Source: a virus. From it: a stretch of DNA of 47,350 bases. Below the pieces are notes generated by a model. The model ran no database searches. It saw only the letters and a program-made list of their open reading frames with translations, and was not told the DNA's origin. The stretch spans positions 1 to 47,350 of IMG/VR virus record IMGVR_UViG_3300020390_000006; one strand, 5' to 3'. Positions 39,931-46,947 of the stretch are shown in pieces; the first letter of the stretch is position 1; each line of letters opens with the position of its first letter. The position numbers were made by a program, and so were the translations under genes.

Positions 39931-40222
39931 GAGGTTCCTCCTCGGTAGCCAATTGGGTGAACACATTAGGGCGCTCCCGGTAGAAAGCAGCCCTGTTCCA
40001 TTTACCGTCCCGGCTGTAGTCCACAAGGATGTGGATAGTCAGGACAATGCCGGTAAACAGCACAGTAAGGATAGCGGCAAAAGCTATCGTGGACACTGTC
40101 AATGCAGGTGCAGCAAGAGCAAGCAGCATAACTGCAAACGCTGTTGCAAACACATATGACAGGAACTTACGGTTGTCCATCGTAAGATAGACACCGGTCA
40201 TCCAGGTTGTGAACGAGTTCAT
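39845..40222 (-). CDS. Two-span membrane protein (125 aa)
   Basis: Starts MNSFTTWMTGVYLTMDNRKF; hydrophobic segments at about 23-40 (YVFATAFAVMLLALAA) and 45-66 (IAFAAILTVLFTGIVLTIHI), then a soluble acidic tail. Its ATG overlaps the previous stop region (TAGCATG). With 39649-39930 it forms a pair of overlapping two-span proteins, an arrangement reminiscent of holin/antiholin pairs, though both lie in the early arm. Confidence 0.72.
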   Translation of the reverse strand: MNSFTTWMTGVYLTMDNRKFLSYVFATAFAVMLLALAAPALTVSTIAFAAILTVLFTGIVLTIHILVDYSRDGKWNRAAFYRERPNVFTQLATEEEPHGSEQQPEAEATTAGSEDQRLRVVDSAD

Positions 40223-40752
40223 GCTACTTCGTGGAACTCCTCGTCATCATCCCCGTCATCCAGGCGAGCCCGGGCTTCTTCGAGGAATCGTTTCTCTTTA
40301 CGCACCCGACGTTCCCAACGAGCATTAAGCTGAGCATCACGCTCCAGCTCAGCGTACTCGTCCTTGACAACACGCAAGTACTTCTTCTTGGAGAGATAGT
40401 CCAAGATTTCAGCACGTTGTTGTTCCGTGACTTCTTCGCTGAAAGTCTCAACGATGAAATCATGGAAACGGATATGGTCGTGCAAGTCGCCCTCTTCTTC
40501 ACCACGCTTAAGCTCGTAGTAATTCTTGAGGGCTTGGTTAACGTCATCAAGGTCGTGCCCAATGATCTTGCTGAACACAGCCTTCAGTGCTTCCAGTACC
40601 TTCTTGTTCTCGATACCGGTACGTGGGACGACACAGATACGGAACAGATCCGCCTCGATGTCATCACGGTACTTGTCCTTAAAGTCATGCCCGAACATAC
40701 GGAAGATCCAGTAGAACGGAGACAAGTAGGACTCATACAATGCTTTGAACAT
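40219..40752 (-). CDS. Charged helical protein (177 aa)
   Basis: TGAAGGAGTAAC before ATG, an almost ideal binding site shared with gene 43647-45950. MFKALYESYLSPFYWIFRMF suggests a membrane-touching amphipathic start; the rest is Glu/Lys/Arg-rich helix ending in a strongly acidic tail (DDGDDDEEFHEV). Function unknown. Confidence 0.78.
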   Translation of the reverse strand: MFKALYESYLSPFYWIFRMFGHDFKDKYRDDIEADLFRICVVPRTGIENKKVLEALKAVFSKIIGHDLDDVNQALKNYYELKRGEEEGDLHDHIRFHDFIVETFSEEVTEQQRAEILDYLSKKKYLRVVKDEYAELERDAQLNARWERRVRKEKRFLEEARARLDDGDDDEEFHEVA

Positions 40753-40805
40753 AGTTGAGTTACTCCTTCAGTTGGTGATTCATGGTATGTCGGTTACCAT
40801 GCTAA

Positions 40806-40834
40806 AGCATACCCCACACTGGGCAGGGTATGCT
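40806..40834. repeat. 9-bp hairpin in spacer
   Basis: AGCATACCC pairs with GGGTATGCT around CACACTGGGCA. It lies between leftward genes 40857-41198 and 40219-40752 and is not followed by a T run; more likely RNA processing or stability element than terminator. Confidence 0.6.
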
Positions 40835-40856
40835 TGGACATGATAACTAACTGACG

Positions 40857-41198
40857 TCAGCCAGTCGTACCTGTCGGGTCTTCCTCGATGACGTTACATC
40901 GATAGCCAGCGAAGTCCTTATCCCACACTACCAAAGCCAAGTCAATGGCGTAGGTAGTGTTAGGCTCCATGTGGTTCACACAACGGAGACGTACTTGCCA
41001 GCCTGTTTCAGGATTGTGAGCTGCGAAAGCAAACTCACCGGGGAACTTGTCCCGATAGGACTTGAGTTCCTCGATCTCCTGCACCTGTGCCTTGTTGATG
41101 TCGATCAGCTTGACGTTAGCAGCACCGAATGCAGCAACGCCGCTGGCCATCACCACAAGGATCACGGCGTAGATGAGGCCTTTCTTGTTTGAGACCAC
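40857..41198 (-). CDS. Membrane-anchored or secreted protein (113 aa)
   Basis: GTG start at 41198 follows GGAGGACTGC closely behind the hydrolase stop. Basic N terminus then a hydrophobic segment (residues 8-26, LIYAVILVVMASGVAAFGA), a short coiled coil (NKAQVQEIEELKSYRDK) and a beta domain with two Cys (VRLRCVNHM, YRCNVIE). The layout resembles inner-membrane spanin-like proteins, and it lies next to a wall hydrolase, but the tail is not Pro-rich. Confidence 0.7.
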   Translation of the reverse strand: MVSNKKGLIYAVILVVMASGVAAFGAANVKLIDINKAQVQEIEELKSYRDKFPGEFAFAAHNPETGWQVRLRCVNHMEPNTTYAIDLALVVWDKDFAGYRCNVIEEDPTGTTG

Positions 41199-41200
41199 AG

Positions 41201-42031
41201 TTAGCAGTCCTCCTTACCGAAGAAGGCATGGTCCCCGATGACAGCCTTGAGGACTAGGCCCTCGTCGCTGTTACCTTGGAGCGCTTGCCTTGACCACTTC
41301 ACATCCCACATAATATCCTTAACAAGGTAGTGGGTGGCACCGCACGTCATGTCACGGTGATGGTCATCGAAGTACATTTCCTTCGCCAGTGCAGTCACCT
41401 GTTCCAAGTCCTCGTTGTATTGAGGTACCCGGTCGGGGTTCATGTTAGCGAAGCTGAATTGCTTGTTATCAAAGATCGTTTCACACATGGTAGTGTTGCC
41501 ACGATACTCACCTTCGGTACGATTCTTGATGACATCGTACACCCAGCGGATACCAAGCTCGGGTTCACCACCAGCCTCGAAGAAGAGAGCCCGGATTACA
41601 CAGTCAAGCTGCTCCGCATCGAAGGCGGCATTACGCTTGACCCCCTGCTTCACCGTATCAGCATTGTGCTCGAACACCTGCTCAAGGGTTACCGCAGTTT
41701 CAGTAGGGATCTTCTGTGCAGACTCACCTGACGAGCCCATGGGGATGTCGCCACCATCATCCAAGAATTCTTTCTTCTTCTTGGACAACCATGACTTAAG
41801 CTCATCAATGGTGCCGGGGTCTTCCAAGTCATCAGGCTTGGAGGGAACCACGTCCTGCTTTTCCACCGGCTGAGGCTTGTCGACAGTATCAACCGCCGCA
41901 ACCTCGGTGTCACCTTCAGCAGCGTAGGCCTTATCGTACACGGCCAGGCCAACAATCAAAGCGAGTGCTGCCAGGATAGTGTAGAGTTGCCAACGGCGAA
42001 GGATCACCGGCTTCTTGTCTTCATCATGCAT
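41201..42031 (-). CDS. Membrane-anchored SleB-like cell-wall hydrolase (276 aa)
   Basis: One membrane span at about 16-32 (LYTILAALALIVGLAVY), a long acidic/Pro linker to ~140, then a Hydrolase_2/SleB-like catalytic domain: VIRALFFEAGGEPELGIRWV with the expected Glu152, VIKNRTEG and CETIFDNKQFSFAN. SleB-type enzymes are lytic transglycosylases cutting peptidoglycan. The anchor would expose the domain to the periplasm without a holin. Early-arm location is unusual for a lysis enzyme. Confidence 0.82.
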   Translation of the reverse strand: MHDEDKKPVILRRWQLYTILAALALIVGLAVYDKAYAAEGDTEVAAVDTVDKPQPVEKQDVVPSKPDDLEDPGTIDELKSWLSKKKKEFLDDGGDIPMGSSGESAQKIPTETAVTLEQVFEHNADTVKQGVKRNAAFDAEQLDCVIRALFFEAGGEPELGIRWVYDVIKNRTEGEYRGNTTMCETIFDNKQFSFANMNPDRVPQYNEDLEQVTALAKEMYFDDHHRDMTCGATHYLVKDIMWDVKWSRQALQGNSDEGLVLKAVIGDHAFFGKEDC

Positions 42032-42430
42032 TTAAGTTTAACCTCCTTGGTGCTTCAATTAACACCGGTCAGGGTACTAACCCTTCAAGTGCAGTCGGTA
42101 ACCGCTGAAGAATCAATACCCTGTGCAGTGTTAACTGCCACTGTCTCGCTTCGCTGTTTTCCCTGGCGTGCAAGCAGGCCGCCACATGCACATTGGGTTT
42201 GAGTAATGGCCTGCCTGCTTGCTCATCCACTGGGTTTGGATGGCGGTACTTATCCAGCTCCGCTTGACGGAGTCTGCTACTATGCATGGAACAGCATTGG
42301 GTTTGCTGCTGTGCATAGCTGCGCTCCTCCCGGACTAACCTGCTCTCGCTCCAGGCTCACCACCTGGTACGCTTTTTAGGGAGCATACCCATTTAGCTTG
42401 GCCGGGGACACTTCATACTGCTTACCAAAA
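42032..42430. other. 399-bp structured leader of the hydrolase gene
   Basis: No gene supported. Three hairpins share loop NTGGGTT (42188-42204, 42224-42242, 42292-42308); the last is enclosed by CTATGCA/TGCATAG. CTCCG-CTTGA-CGGAG lies between them at about 42258-42272, and CAAGCAGGC/GCCTGCCTGCTTG surrounds the first. The density of local pairing suggests a folded leader RNA controlling the downstream hydrolase or its transcription. Confidence 0.6.
42188..42308. repeat. Cluster of three NTGGGTT-loop hairpins
   Basis: Members: GCACA-TTGGGTT-TGAGT (42188-42204, one mismatch and one G-T), CATCCA-CTGGGTT-TGGATG (42224-42242) and CAGCA-TTGGGTT-TGCTG (42292-42308). Stems differ in sequence while loops agree, the mark of a recognised loop rather than a copied segment. 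Confidence 0.65.
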
Positions 42431-43021
42431 TTACTGCTGGTTGTTCTGTTGCTTCTGTTGCTGCTGATTATTCCCCTTATTTTTCCCTTGCTGTTGCTGT
42501 TGCTGGTTACGGGAGTTGTCATGGAAGATAAAGTCTTTCGTCAGCCTGCCTGCGTCTTTATCGAGACGAAAGCCAGGCGGAAGAGGAGCTTCTTCCAGTG
42601 TGAAGTAAGTGACCGTGCGCTTACGCTTCAGCTCCTTACGTTCACCCTCCACTTGCTTGATGACCTTGATGCTGGGAATACCTACCTTGCGGAACCAGTA
42701 TCGCCAGTCACGAGTACCGCCATGATCGACAAGATGATTGCGGTAGTCTTGGTCAACCAGCTTAACCTTGTTAGTCAGATGCTTGTTCTCATCATCCAAC
42801 TCTTTGCCAAGCTTCTTGAGTTCGGCTTGCAGCTTACGCTGCTTACGTTCCAGATAGTTCTTCCGATTACTCAGATTACTAACAGGAAAGAAGAAGCCGA
42901 GGATCAAGCGCTCGTACATGTAGCCTACATTCTCGGTATAAAGAACCCGATGGACAGGCCACACAAACCAGGGAATAACCGCCAGCCCTATCATGCTCAG
43001 TAGAGCTAGCATCTCGTACAT
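42431..43021 (-). CDS. Membrane and coiled-coil protein with poly-Gln tail (196 aa)
   Basis: Two hydrophobic segments near the start (LALLSMIGLAVIPWFVWPV; LILGFFFPVSNL), then a Lys/Glu coiled coil at about 53-90 (RKQRKLQAELKKLGKELDDE), a beta region (YWFRKVGIPSIKVIK; RTVTYFTLEEAPLPPGF) and a C-terminal tail of Gln/Asn/Lys. GGAGT precedes the start. Unknown; the Gln tail probably is disordered. Confidence 0.75.
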   Translation of the reverse strand: MYEMLALLSMIGLAVIPWFVWPVHRVLYTENVGYMYERLILGFFFPVSNLSNRKNYLERKQRKLQAELKKLGKELDDENKHLTNKVKLVDQDYRNHLVDHGGTRDWRYWFRKVGIPSIKVIKQVEGERKELKRKRTVTYFTLEEAPLPPGFRLDKDAGRLTKDFIFHDNSRNQQQQQQGKNKGNNQQQQKQQNNQQ

Positions 43022-43202
43022 AACATGTACTCCTTGATGTTGCGAATGTTAACCCAGCTAAAGGGGTAGACACTGGGCTTTCCTTACCGAAGAAGACAGT
43101 CGGTTAACTGCACTGGCTCTTCTCTTTTTAACGTGGAGTAGTACCAGCCCCCTTCGCCACGGCCCCAGTTGCACTTCACTCGGGGCTAAGCTTTCTTGCT
43201 TC

Positions 43203-43296
43203 ACATAGATAGGGGATAGGTGGAAAAGCCCGAGGAGATTGGACGTCCAACGGGAAGGGCCACGAGCAGCCGACCTATGCTATGTGCAAACGACGA
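43203..43296 (-). ncRNA. Possible structured RNA
   Basis: CACATAG and ATAGGT near the left end pair with ACCTAT and CTATGTG at the right end, closing a ~94-nt region. Inside are a TTGGACGTCCAA self-complementary segment and GCCC/GGGC pairing. Base pairing is the only evidence for an RNA. Confidence 0.35.
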
Positions 43297-43481
43297 TACT
43301 AATTGCCAGTGTATACGCTGGTCTTGAGTGTAACAATTCCACCACCACCGCAGGCTAGTGCTGCACTTTCTCTCCGTGTACTGAGGTTGGGTTCGGGCTT
43401 TTCGTCGGTGCCTAGGATGTGCCTCTCCCACCTCCCCAACTGATCACCAATGTACCCAGGAGAAGGAGTCTTGCCCTGTTC

Positions 43482-43544
43482 ACTACCGTGTAGGAGTTGA
43501 ACCTACTGCTCACTGCTTTTCACACAGCTGCCACCTCACACTAG
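43482..43544 (-). tRNA. tRNA-Phe(GAA)-like element without D arm
   Basis: T arm GTAGG-TTCAACT-CCTAC is perfect. The anticodon arm GCTGT-GTGAAAA-GCAGT has five pairs (two G-T) and the loop carries T33, GAA and A37, as in tRNA-Phe. Acceptor CTAGTGT pairs with ACGGTAG at 6 of 7 positions. Only nine bases (GAGGTGGCA) separate acceptor and anticodon stem, so no D arm can form. Could be a degenerate copy or a truncated-type tRNA. Confidence 0.45.
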
Positions 43545-43646
43545 TTACTAACGCTGCAAGATACCCCTGTTTACCATTGCAGATAAACATTATGACTATC
43601 GGTTGGATCTGATTCTCAACCTATTGAGCAATGCATAGACAGTGCA

Positions 43647-45950
43647 TCACGCCTTGATGGGGACATCCAATCGATCCTTACCCAAGTCCTCTACCTTAGA
43701 GAGGTCGAGAGTCGAACTCGAGATACGATTGGTGGAGTCAATACCATCAGTGTCACCGAGCAAGATTAATCCCTCCTTGCTACGCGGTATCACTACCTTC
43801 TTGCCGAGGTAAATACCAGATTCAGAGAACTCATCCTCGGGTACATCCTGGGCTACGGCATTGATCGCCATAGAGATAGGGTCGTGGTCGTAGTTGCGAT
43901 TGACTGGCTTACCCGTTAGATTTTCCAGCCATACCACATCGTACGAGTCATCATGAGCAACCTTATCTCGGAGAATTTGCTGGGTGATTTTCTTAACCAC
44001 AGCCTGATCAACCTTGTGGTTGAATTCCTCCAGGTCTAGTGGTGCAACGTCCTTTGCTCCGTAGTCACGGTAAAGAACAGGCTCATTCATCCATGACATG
44101 AGACTACGGCCCCAGCTGCGCAGTTTGCCAACGGCCTTACCGATGACCGATTGCCGCTTAGGTAATACAATCTGTTCATGTACAGGTACACTGTCCAGAA
44201 AGGAGAGTGTATGCTGTAGACGAGCAGCGTACTGTGAGCCTGATCGCTCGACCACACCATGTTCTTCAGGGTCGGCGTTATCCATCAGCCACCGTTGGTA
44301 TTGGATGAGGTCATCACCCCGTACCCAGTAGCTCAACCACTTTGATGTGTCGTCTCGATCAACATGAGAGACACTGCCCCTGCTGTTCTGTTGGGGAACA
44401 GGGGTAGACCGTGGGTACAACATGGTTCGACGTGTGGTATGTTCAGGTACCAAGCGCCGATCCATACGAGCGTGAGGTAGCCAGCAGCTTTGATGCACCC
44501 GGCGATACTCACGTTCCCACTTCATGATCTCCAATTGGCAAGGTTCACCCTGATCGTAGCTAGCATTGAGAGGGCAGGTACCCTGAAACTGAAGATGTTT
44601 GTGGTCTTGCTCATACCATAGACGTAAGAGTTCACCGTACGTCCAGGTATTAAACTCGCTGCCGATGTCAGAGGGGTAGAACAACTGATCGACTGCATAG
44701 TCAGAGAGCATACTGTCTTCCTCGATAAGGACATTATCAGAGGGAGAGAAGTAGCACGAGGCTTGCTCCATGGTATACAGGAAATCAATCTCTTTCATAC
44801 GAGCAGTACGAGTGTATTCATCAGGGCTTTCCGGATCGTGCCAGTCTACCCAGACTTCCTCACCCTTGGTGTAAGCGTACGAACAAGGAGACAAACGATA
44901 GTATCCGTGATCGTAGAGCTCCATCGCCGCTGTTATGGCGATGTTTTGCAGGGCAAGCATTCGGTTTGATGCCATGTCGCTAGCATCGGACGGGCTGACT
45001 CCACTATTGAAAGTCTCTGCTACCCAGGGTTCATCGTCGATGTCCCAAGGAGGAAGCCAGTCTTGCTCGGCGTCATTCAGAGTGGTGATGTAGTCAGCGA
45101 ACTCACCATAGCGGCTGCTGCTCCACGGAATAAACCGTTTGCTGCAGCTTGGATAGGCTGTTAACTTTAGCCCACCCTCAGTGGCCACTGCACTGATACG
45201 TTCGTCGTCCAACACAGCTTCTTCATGTTGATAGGGCCGGTCGGAGGACTGGTCTTTCGTAGCCAACCACTTACGCATGTGGGTCTCGACAGGCGAGGGA
45301 GGTAAGCTAGGCTGTTGGTCCTGGTTTGCAGCTTTCCGTTGGCGAAGGGCGGACCAGCCCCAGCCTTTGGTCCTTGTGTTCAGCTCGGGATCGGGGCGTG
45401 TGATCTGTTCATCCCCGAAGCTACCGCCGCGTGACTGCTGTGAGTTAGCCGTCCGGCTGATCGCTTCAGCCCGAGCATCTTTCAGTGCCGTCTCGAAATC
45501 GACGACGTTGTTCCAGTTCACCCGACACACAGGGCCGGGCCGTTGAGGGGGGCAGGTCAGACTAACACCGTCATGCTTAGGGTCAGGCATAAAGCGCTTA
45601 CCCATAGGCGTGAAGATGCGTGCGTTACAACAAAGATTAGCCAGGGCCTGCATCATAGGGATGCCTTCCCAAGTATCCTTGCCGTAATGGTAGTTCCATG
45701 TAGGCAACCAGTTCTTACTGCCCCCACCACCGCCGTTGCTACCTGAAGAGGCGGCATAAGGTGGGTCAAAGGGTGGCTCATCACGATAGCTACGGCCATG
45801 AGCGTACACGGGCAGCTGTTTCACTGCCTGTTGCATGCTGATGACAGGCGCTATAGCTTGGGCCAACGGTTTCTTGTTACCATTGGGTTTGGTAACTCGC
45901 TTTACCCCACCACCAGGCGGCGGACGCTGCTTCTTAGCAAGCATCGCCAT
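43647..45950 (-). CDS. Large orphan early protein (767 aa)
   Basis: Strong site TGAAGGAGTAAC before ATG, partly inside a hairpin. Basic/Pro N terminus (MAMLAKKQRPPPGGGVKR), a Gly linker (SSGSNGGGGGSKNW, ~68-81), then a Trp/Tyr-rich soluble body (GSKNWLPTWNYHYGKDTW; WLPPWDIDDEPWVAETF; FNTWTYGELLRLWYEQDHKH) and a C-terminal part with VIGKAVGKLRSWGRSLMSWM. I find no polymerase, nuclease or helicase motif and do not recognise the family. It is by far the largest gene of the early arm. Confidence 0.85.
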   Translation of the reverse strand: MAMLAKKQRPPPGGGVKRVTKPNGNKKPLAQAIAPVISMQQAVKQLPVYAHGRSYRDEPPFDPPYAASSGSNGGGGGSKNWLPTWNYHYGKDTWEGIPMMQALANLCCNARIFTPMGKRFMPDPKHDGVSLTCPPQRPGPVCRVNWNNVVDFETALKDARAEAISRTANSQQSRGGSFGDEQITRPDPELNTRTKGWGWSALRQRKAANQDQQPSLPPSPVETHMRKWLATKDQSSDRPYQHEEAVLDDERISAVATEGGLKLTAYPSCSKRFIPWSSSRYGEFADYITTLNDAEQDWLPPWDIDDEPWVAETFNSGVSPSDASDMASNRMLALQNIAITAAMELYDHGYYRLSPCSYAYTKGEEVWVDWHDPESPDEYTRTARMKEIDFLYTMEQASCYFSPSDNVLIEEDSMLSDYAVDQLFYPSDIGSEFNTWTYGELLRLWYEQDHKHLQFQGTCPLNASYDQGEPCQLEIMKWEREYRRVHQSCWLPHARMDRRLVPEHTTRRTMLYPRSTPVPQQNSRGSVSHVDRDDTSKWLSYWVRGDDLIQYQRWLMDNADPEEHGVVERSGSQYAARLQHTLSFLDSVPVHEQIVLPKRQSVIGKAVGKLRSWGRSLMSWMNEPVLYRDYGAKDVAPLDLEEFNHKVDQAVVKKITQQILRDKVAHDDSYDVVWLENLTGKPVNRNYDHDPISMAINAVAQDVPEDEFSESGIYLGKKVVIPRSKEGLILLGDTDGIDSTNRISSSTLDLSKVEDLGKDRLDVPIKA
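45876..45896 (-). promoter_or_regulatory. NTGGGTT-loop hairpin inside the orphan gene start
   Basis: GTTACCA-TTGGGTT-TGGTAAC: seven perfect pairs, 7-nt loop, within codons ~19-25 of the 767-aa gene. Same loop as six other hairpins at 42.2-46.7 kb. Confidence 0.6.
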
Positions 45951-45962
45951 GATGTGTTACTC

Positions 45963-45979
45963 CTTCAGTGGGTTTGAAG
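45963..45979 (-). promoter_or_regulatory. NTGGGTT-loop hairpin covering the ribosome binding site
   Basis: CTTCA-GTGGGTT-TGAAG on the + strand; on the mRNA the 3' arm TGAAG is the first part of the TGAAGGAG site for the 767-aa gene, so folding would hide it. Together with 45876-45896 two like hairpins flank the start codon. Confidence 0.6.
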
Positions 45980-46029
45980 TATTCACTATCACGGCTATTG
46001 CGCGCAGACGCGATCGGTCACTTGTTGCT

Positions 46030-46101
46030 ATTACTAAGCAGGACTCGAACCCGCACCTCTCCCTTCGACTAAGAGGCTCTATCCTATTAAGCTATTAGTA
46101 A
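46030..46101 (-). tRNA. tRNA, anticodon position reads TCG (Arg-like)
   Basis: Full cloverleaf: acceptor TTACTAA/TTAGTAA (7 bp); T8 A9; D arm GCTT/GAGC with loop AATAGGATA; anticodon arm CTCTT/GGGAG (two G-T); T arm GCGGG-TTCGAGT-CCTGC. The loop AGTCGAA puts TCG at 34-36 with A37, but position 33 is G instead of the nearly universal T. No encoded CCA. Strong structure, odd loop. Confidence 0.75.
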
Positions 46102-46103
46102 TA

Positions 46104-46135
46104 ACAATGTGTCTGCCAGTTCCACCACTCCCGAC
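46104..46135 (-). pseudogene. tRNA-Leu 5' half
   Basis: TCGGGAG-TG-GTG, D loop GAACTGGCAGA, CAC, A: exactly the 5' half of a class II tRNA-Leu (three-bp D stem and Leu-type D loop). It runs into tRNA 46030-46101, whose 5' end follows within a few bases, so no Leu anticodon arm or 3' half exists downstream. Confidence 0.55.
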
Positions 46136-46200
46136 ATGGGAGGCAGGACTCGAACCTGCACAAGCGTACACTTGGCTGATGCTGCATCCAAAAGCCTGTG
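46136..46200 (-). pseudogene. Class II tRNA 3' half upstream of the Leu 5' half
   Basis: Variable arm CAAG-TGTACG-CTTG, T, perfect T arm GCAGG-TTCGAGT-CCTGC, then CTCCCAT. No 5' half is found in the normal upstream place. CTCCC is instead complementary to GGGAG of the Leu 5' half five bases downstream, so the two halves lie in permuted order. A GGCT/AGCC stem precedes the variable arm. Left limit approximate. Confidence 0.5.
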
Positions 46201-46536
46201 TAGCATGCGCGAATAGCCGCGCAGCGTATGATGGTACAGATAATCAAGCGTCTATGTTTTAATTGCTTCAGCTCAAGGTCGTAGGTGTTGGTTGTACCTC
46301 GTGCCCGGGCGTTACGCTGATCAGGCCTTCACGCACACGATGACATGGAACAACATACGGTTGGTATAACATCGTGCTACTGCTGTAAGCAATCTTCAGC
46401 CCGGCTGTTAAGCCTGTCTTAGGCTGGTGTTTCAGGTTAGGGTCGTACTCAGGCACCCCATGAGACGGCCTGTAACGCACGCTGAGAGCCTTATCTAGCG
46501 AGCAGTAGGGAGGCCCAGGTGATGGCTGGAAGGCAG

Positions 46537-46553
46537 CTGTAATGGGTTTACAG
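46537..46553. repeat. NTGGGTT-loop hairpin
   Basis: CTGTA-ATGGGTT-TACAG, five perfect pairs and a 7-nt loop. Member of the hairpin family described under findings. Confidence 0.6.
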
Positions 46554-46665
46554 AAGCTTGTAGCCGTATGCATTAGCCTGTTGCTGGGGTTGTTAGGCAG
46601 TAATCTGTTGGGCTGTCCTGTCAACCGACAGCTTAACCAGTATGCCTGGTAGGTAGGAGCTGGTC

Positions 46666-46682
46666 TAACAGTGGGTTAGTTA
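46666..46682. repeat. NTGGGTT-loop hairpin, variant
   Basis: TAAC and GTTA pair around A-GTGGGTT-A; the closing A-T of other family members is here A-A. Weakest member together with 42188-42204. Confidence 0.4.
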
Positions 46683-46724
46683 TTGCACACCACTCGTACC
46701 AATTACCTGACTAAAGCAGACTGA

Positions 46725-46937
46725 TTAAGCCTGCTTGATGTCAGATAACTGGACCAGCTTAGCTTTGATTCCTTTACGATACTGAACGTAAGTATAGCAC
46801 AGTCGTACCCGTGCCTTAACTTCCTTACGCTTGCGTCGCTTCCCATTCTTGTCCGTGTAAGTCAAACAATTTTCTTCATCCCTTGCAGCTCGACGTGCTG
46901 CTTGATGAAAGCCTGCTATCATAGCGTTAGCAAACAT
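46725..46937 (-). CDS. Basic small protein (70 aa)
   Basis: AGGAGTAACATC precedes ATG. MFANAMIAGFHQAARRAARD, then KNGKRRKRKEVKARVRLCYT: a basic stretch suited to nucleic-acid binding. Two Cys, not paired. Unknown function. Confidence 0.75.
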   Translation of the reverse strand: MFANAMIAGFHQAARRAARDEENCLTYTDKNGKRRKRKEVKARVRLCYTYVQYRKGIKAKLVQLSDIKQA

Positions 46938-46947
46938 GATGTTACTC

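Larger units (their letters stand above)
43022..43646. other. 625-bp non-coding island with tRNA-like element and long hairpins
   Basis: No supported gene. Contains AGAAGA/TCTTCT hairpin at about 43091-43127 followed by a T run on the + strand, AGCCCC/GGGGCT at about 43146-43190, an extended hairpin at 43203-43296, and the short tRNA-Phe-like element at 43482-43544. Lies between genes 43647-45950 and 42431-43021. Confidence 0.6.
45951..46724. other. 774-bp non-coding island with tRNAs and hairpins
   Basis: Contains tRNA 46030-46101, two half-tRNA elements (46104-46200), GCGCG/CGCGC hairpin near 46207-46222, and NTGGGTT hairpins at 46537-46553 and 46666-46682. A leftward frame at 46268-46573 (start ATG, AGG upstream) of ~101 codons is open but has weak signals and contains one hairpin; I rate it unlikely but not excluded. 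Confidence 0.55.

Noticed and set aside
46268-46624. Leftward frame of up to 118 codons
   Set aside because: The full frame starts at TTG; the internal ATG has only AGG upstream; it overlaps a hairpin of the NTGGGTT family. Not fully excluded.
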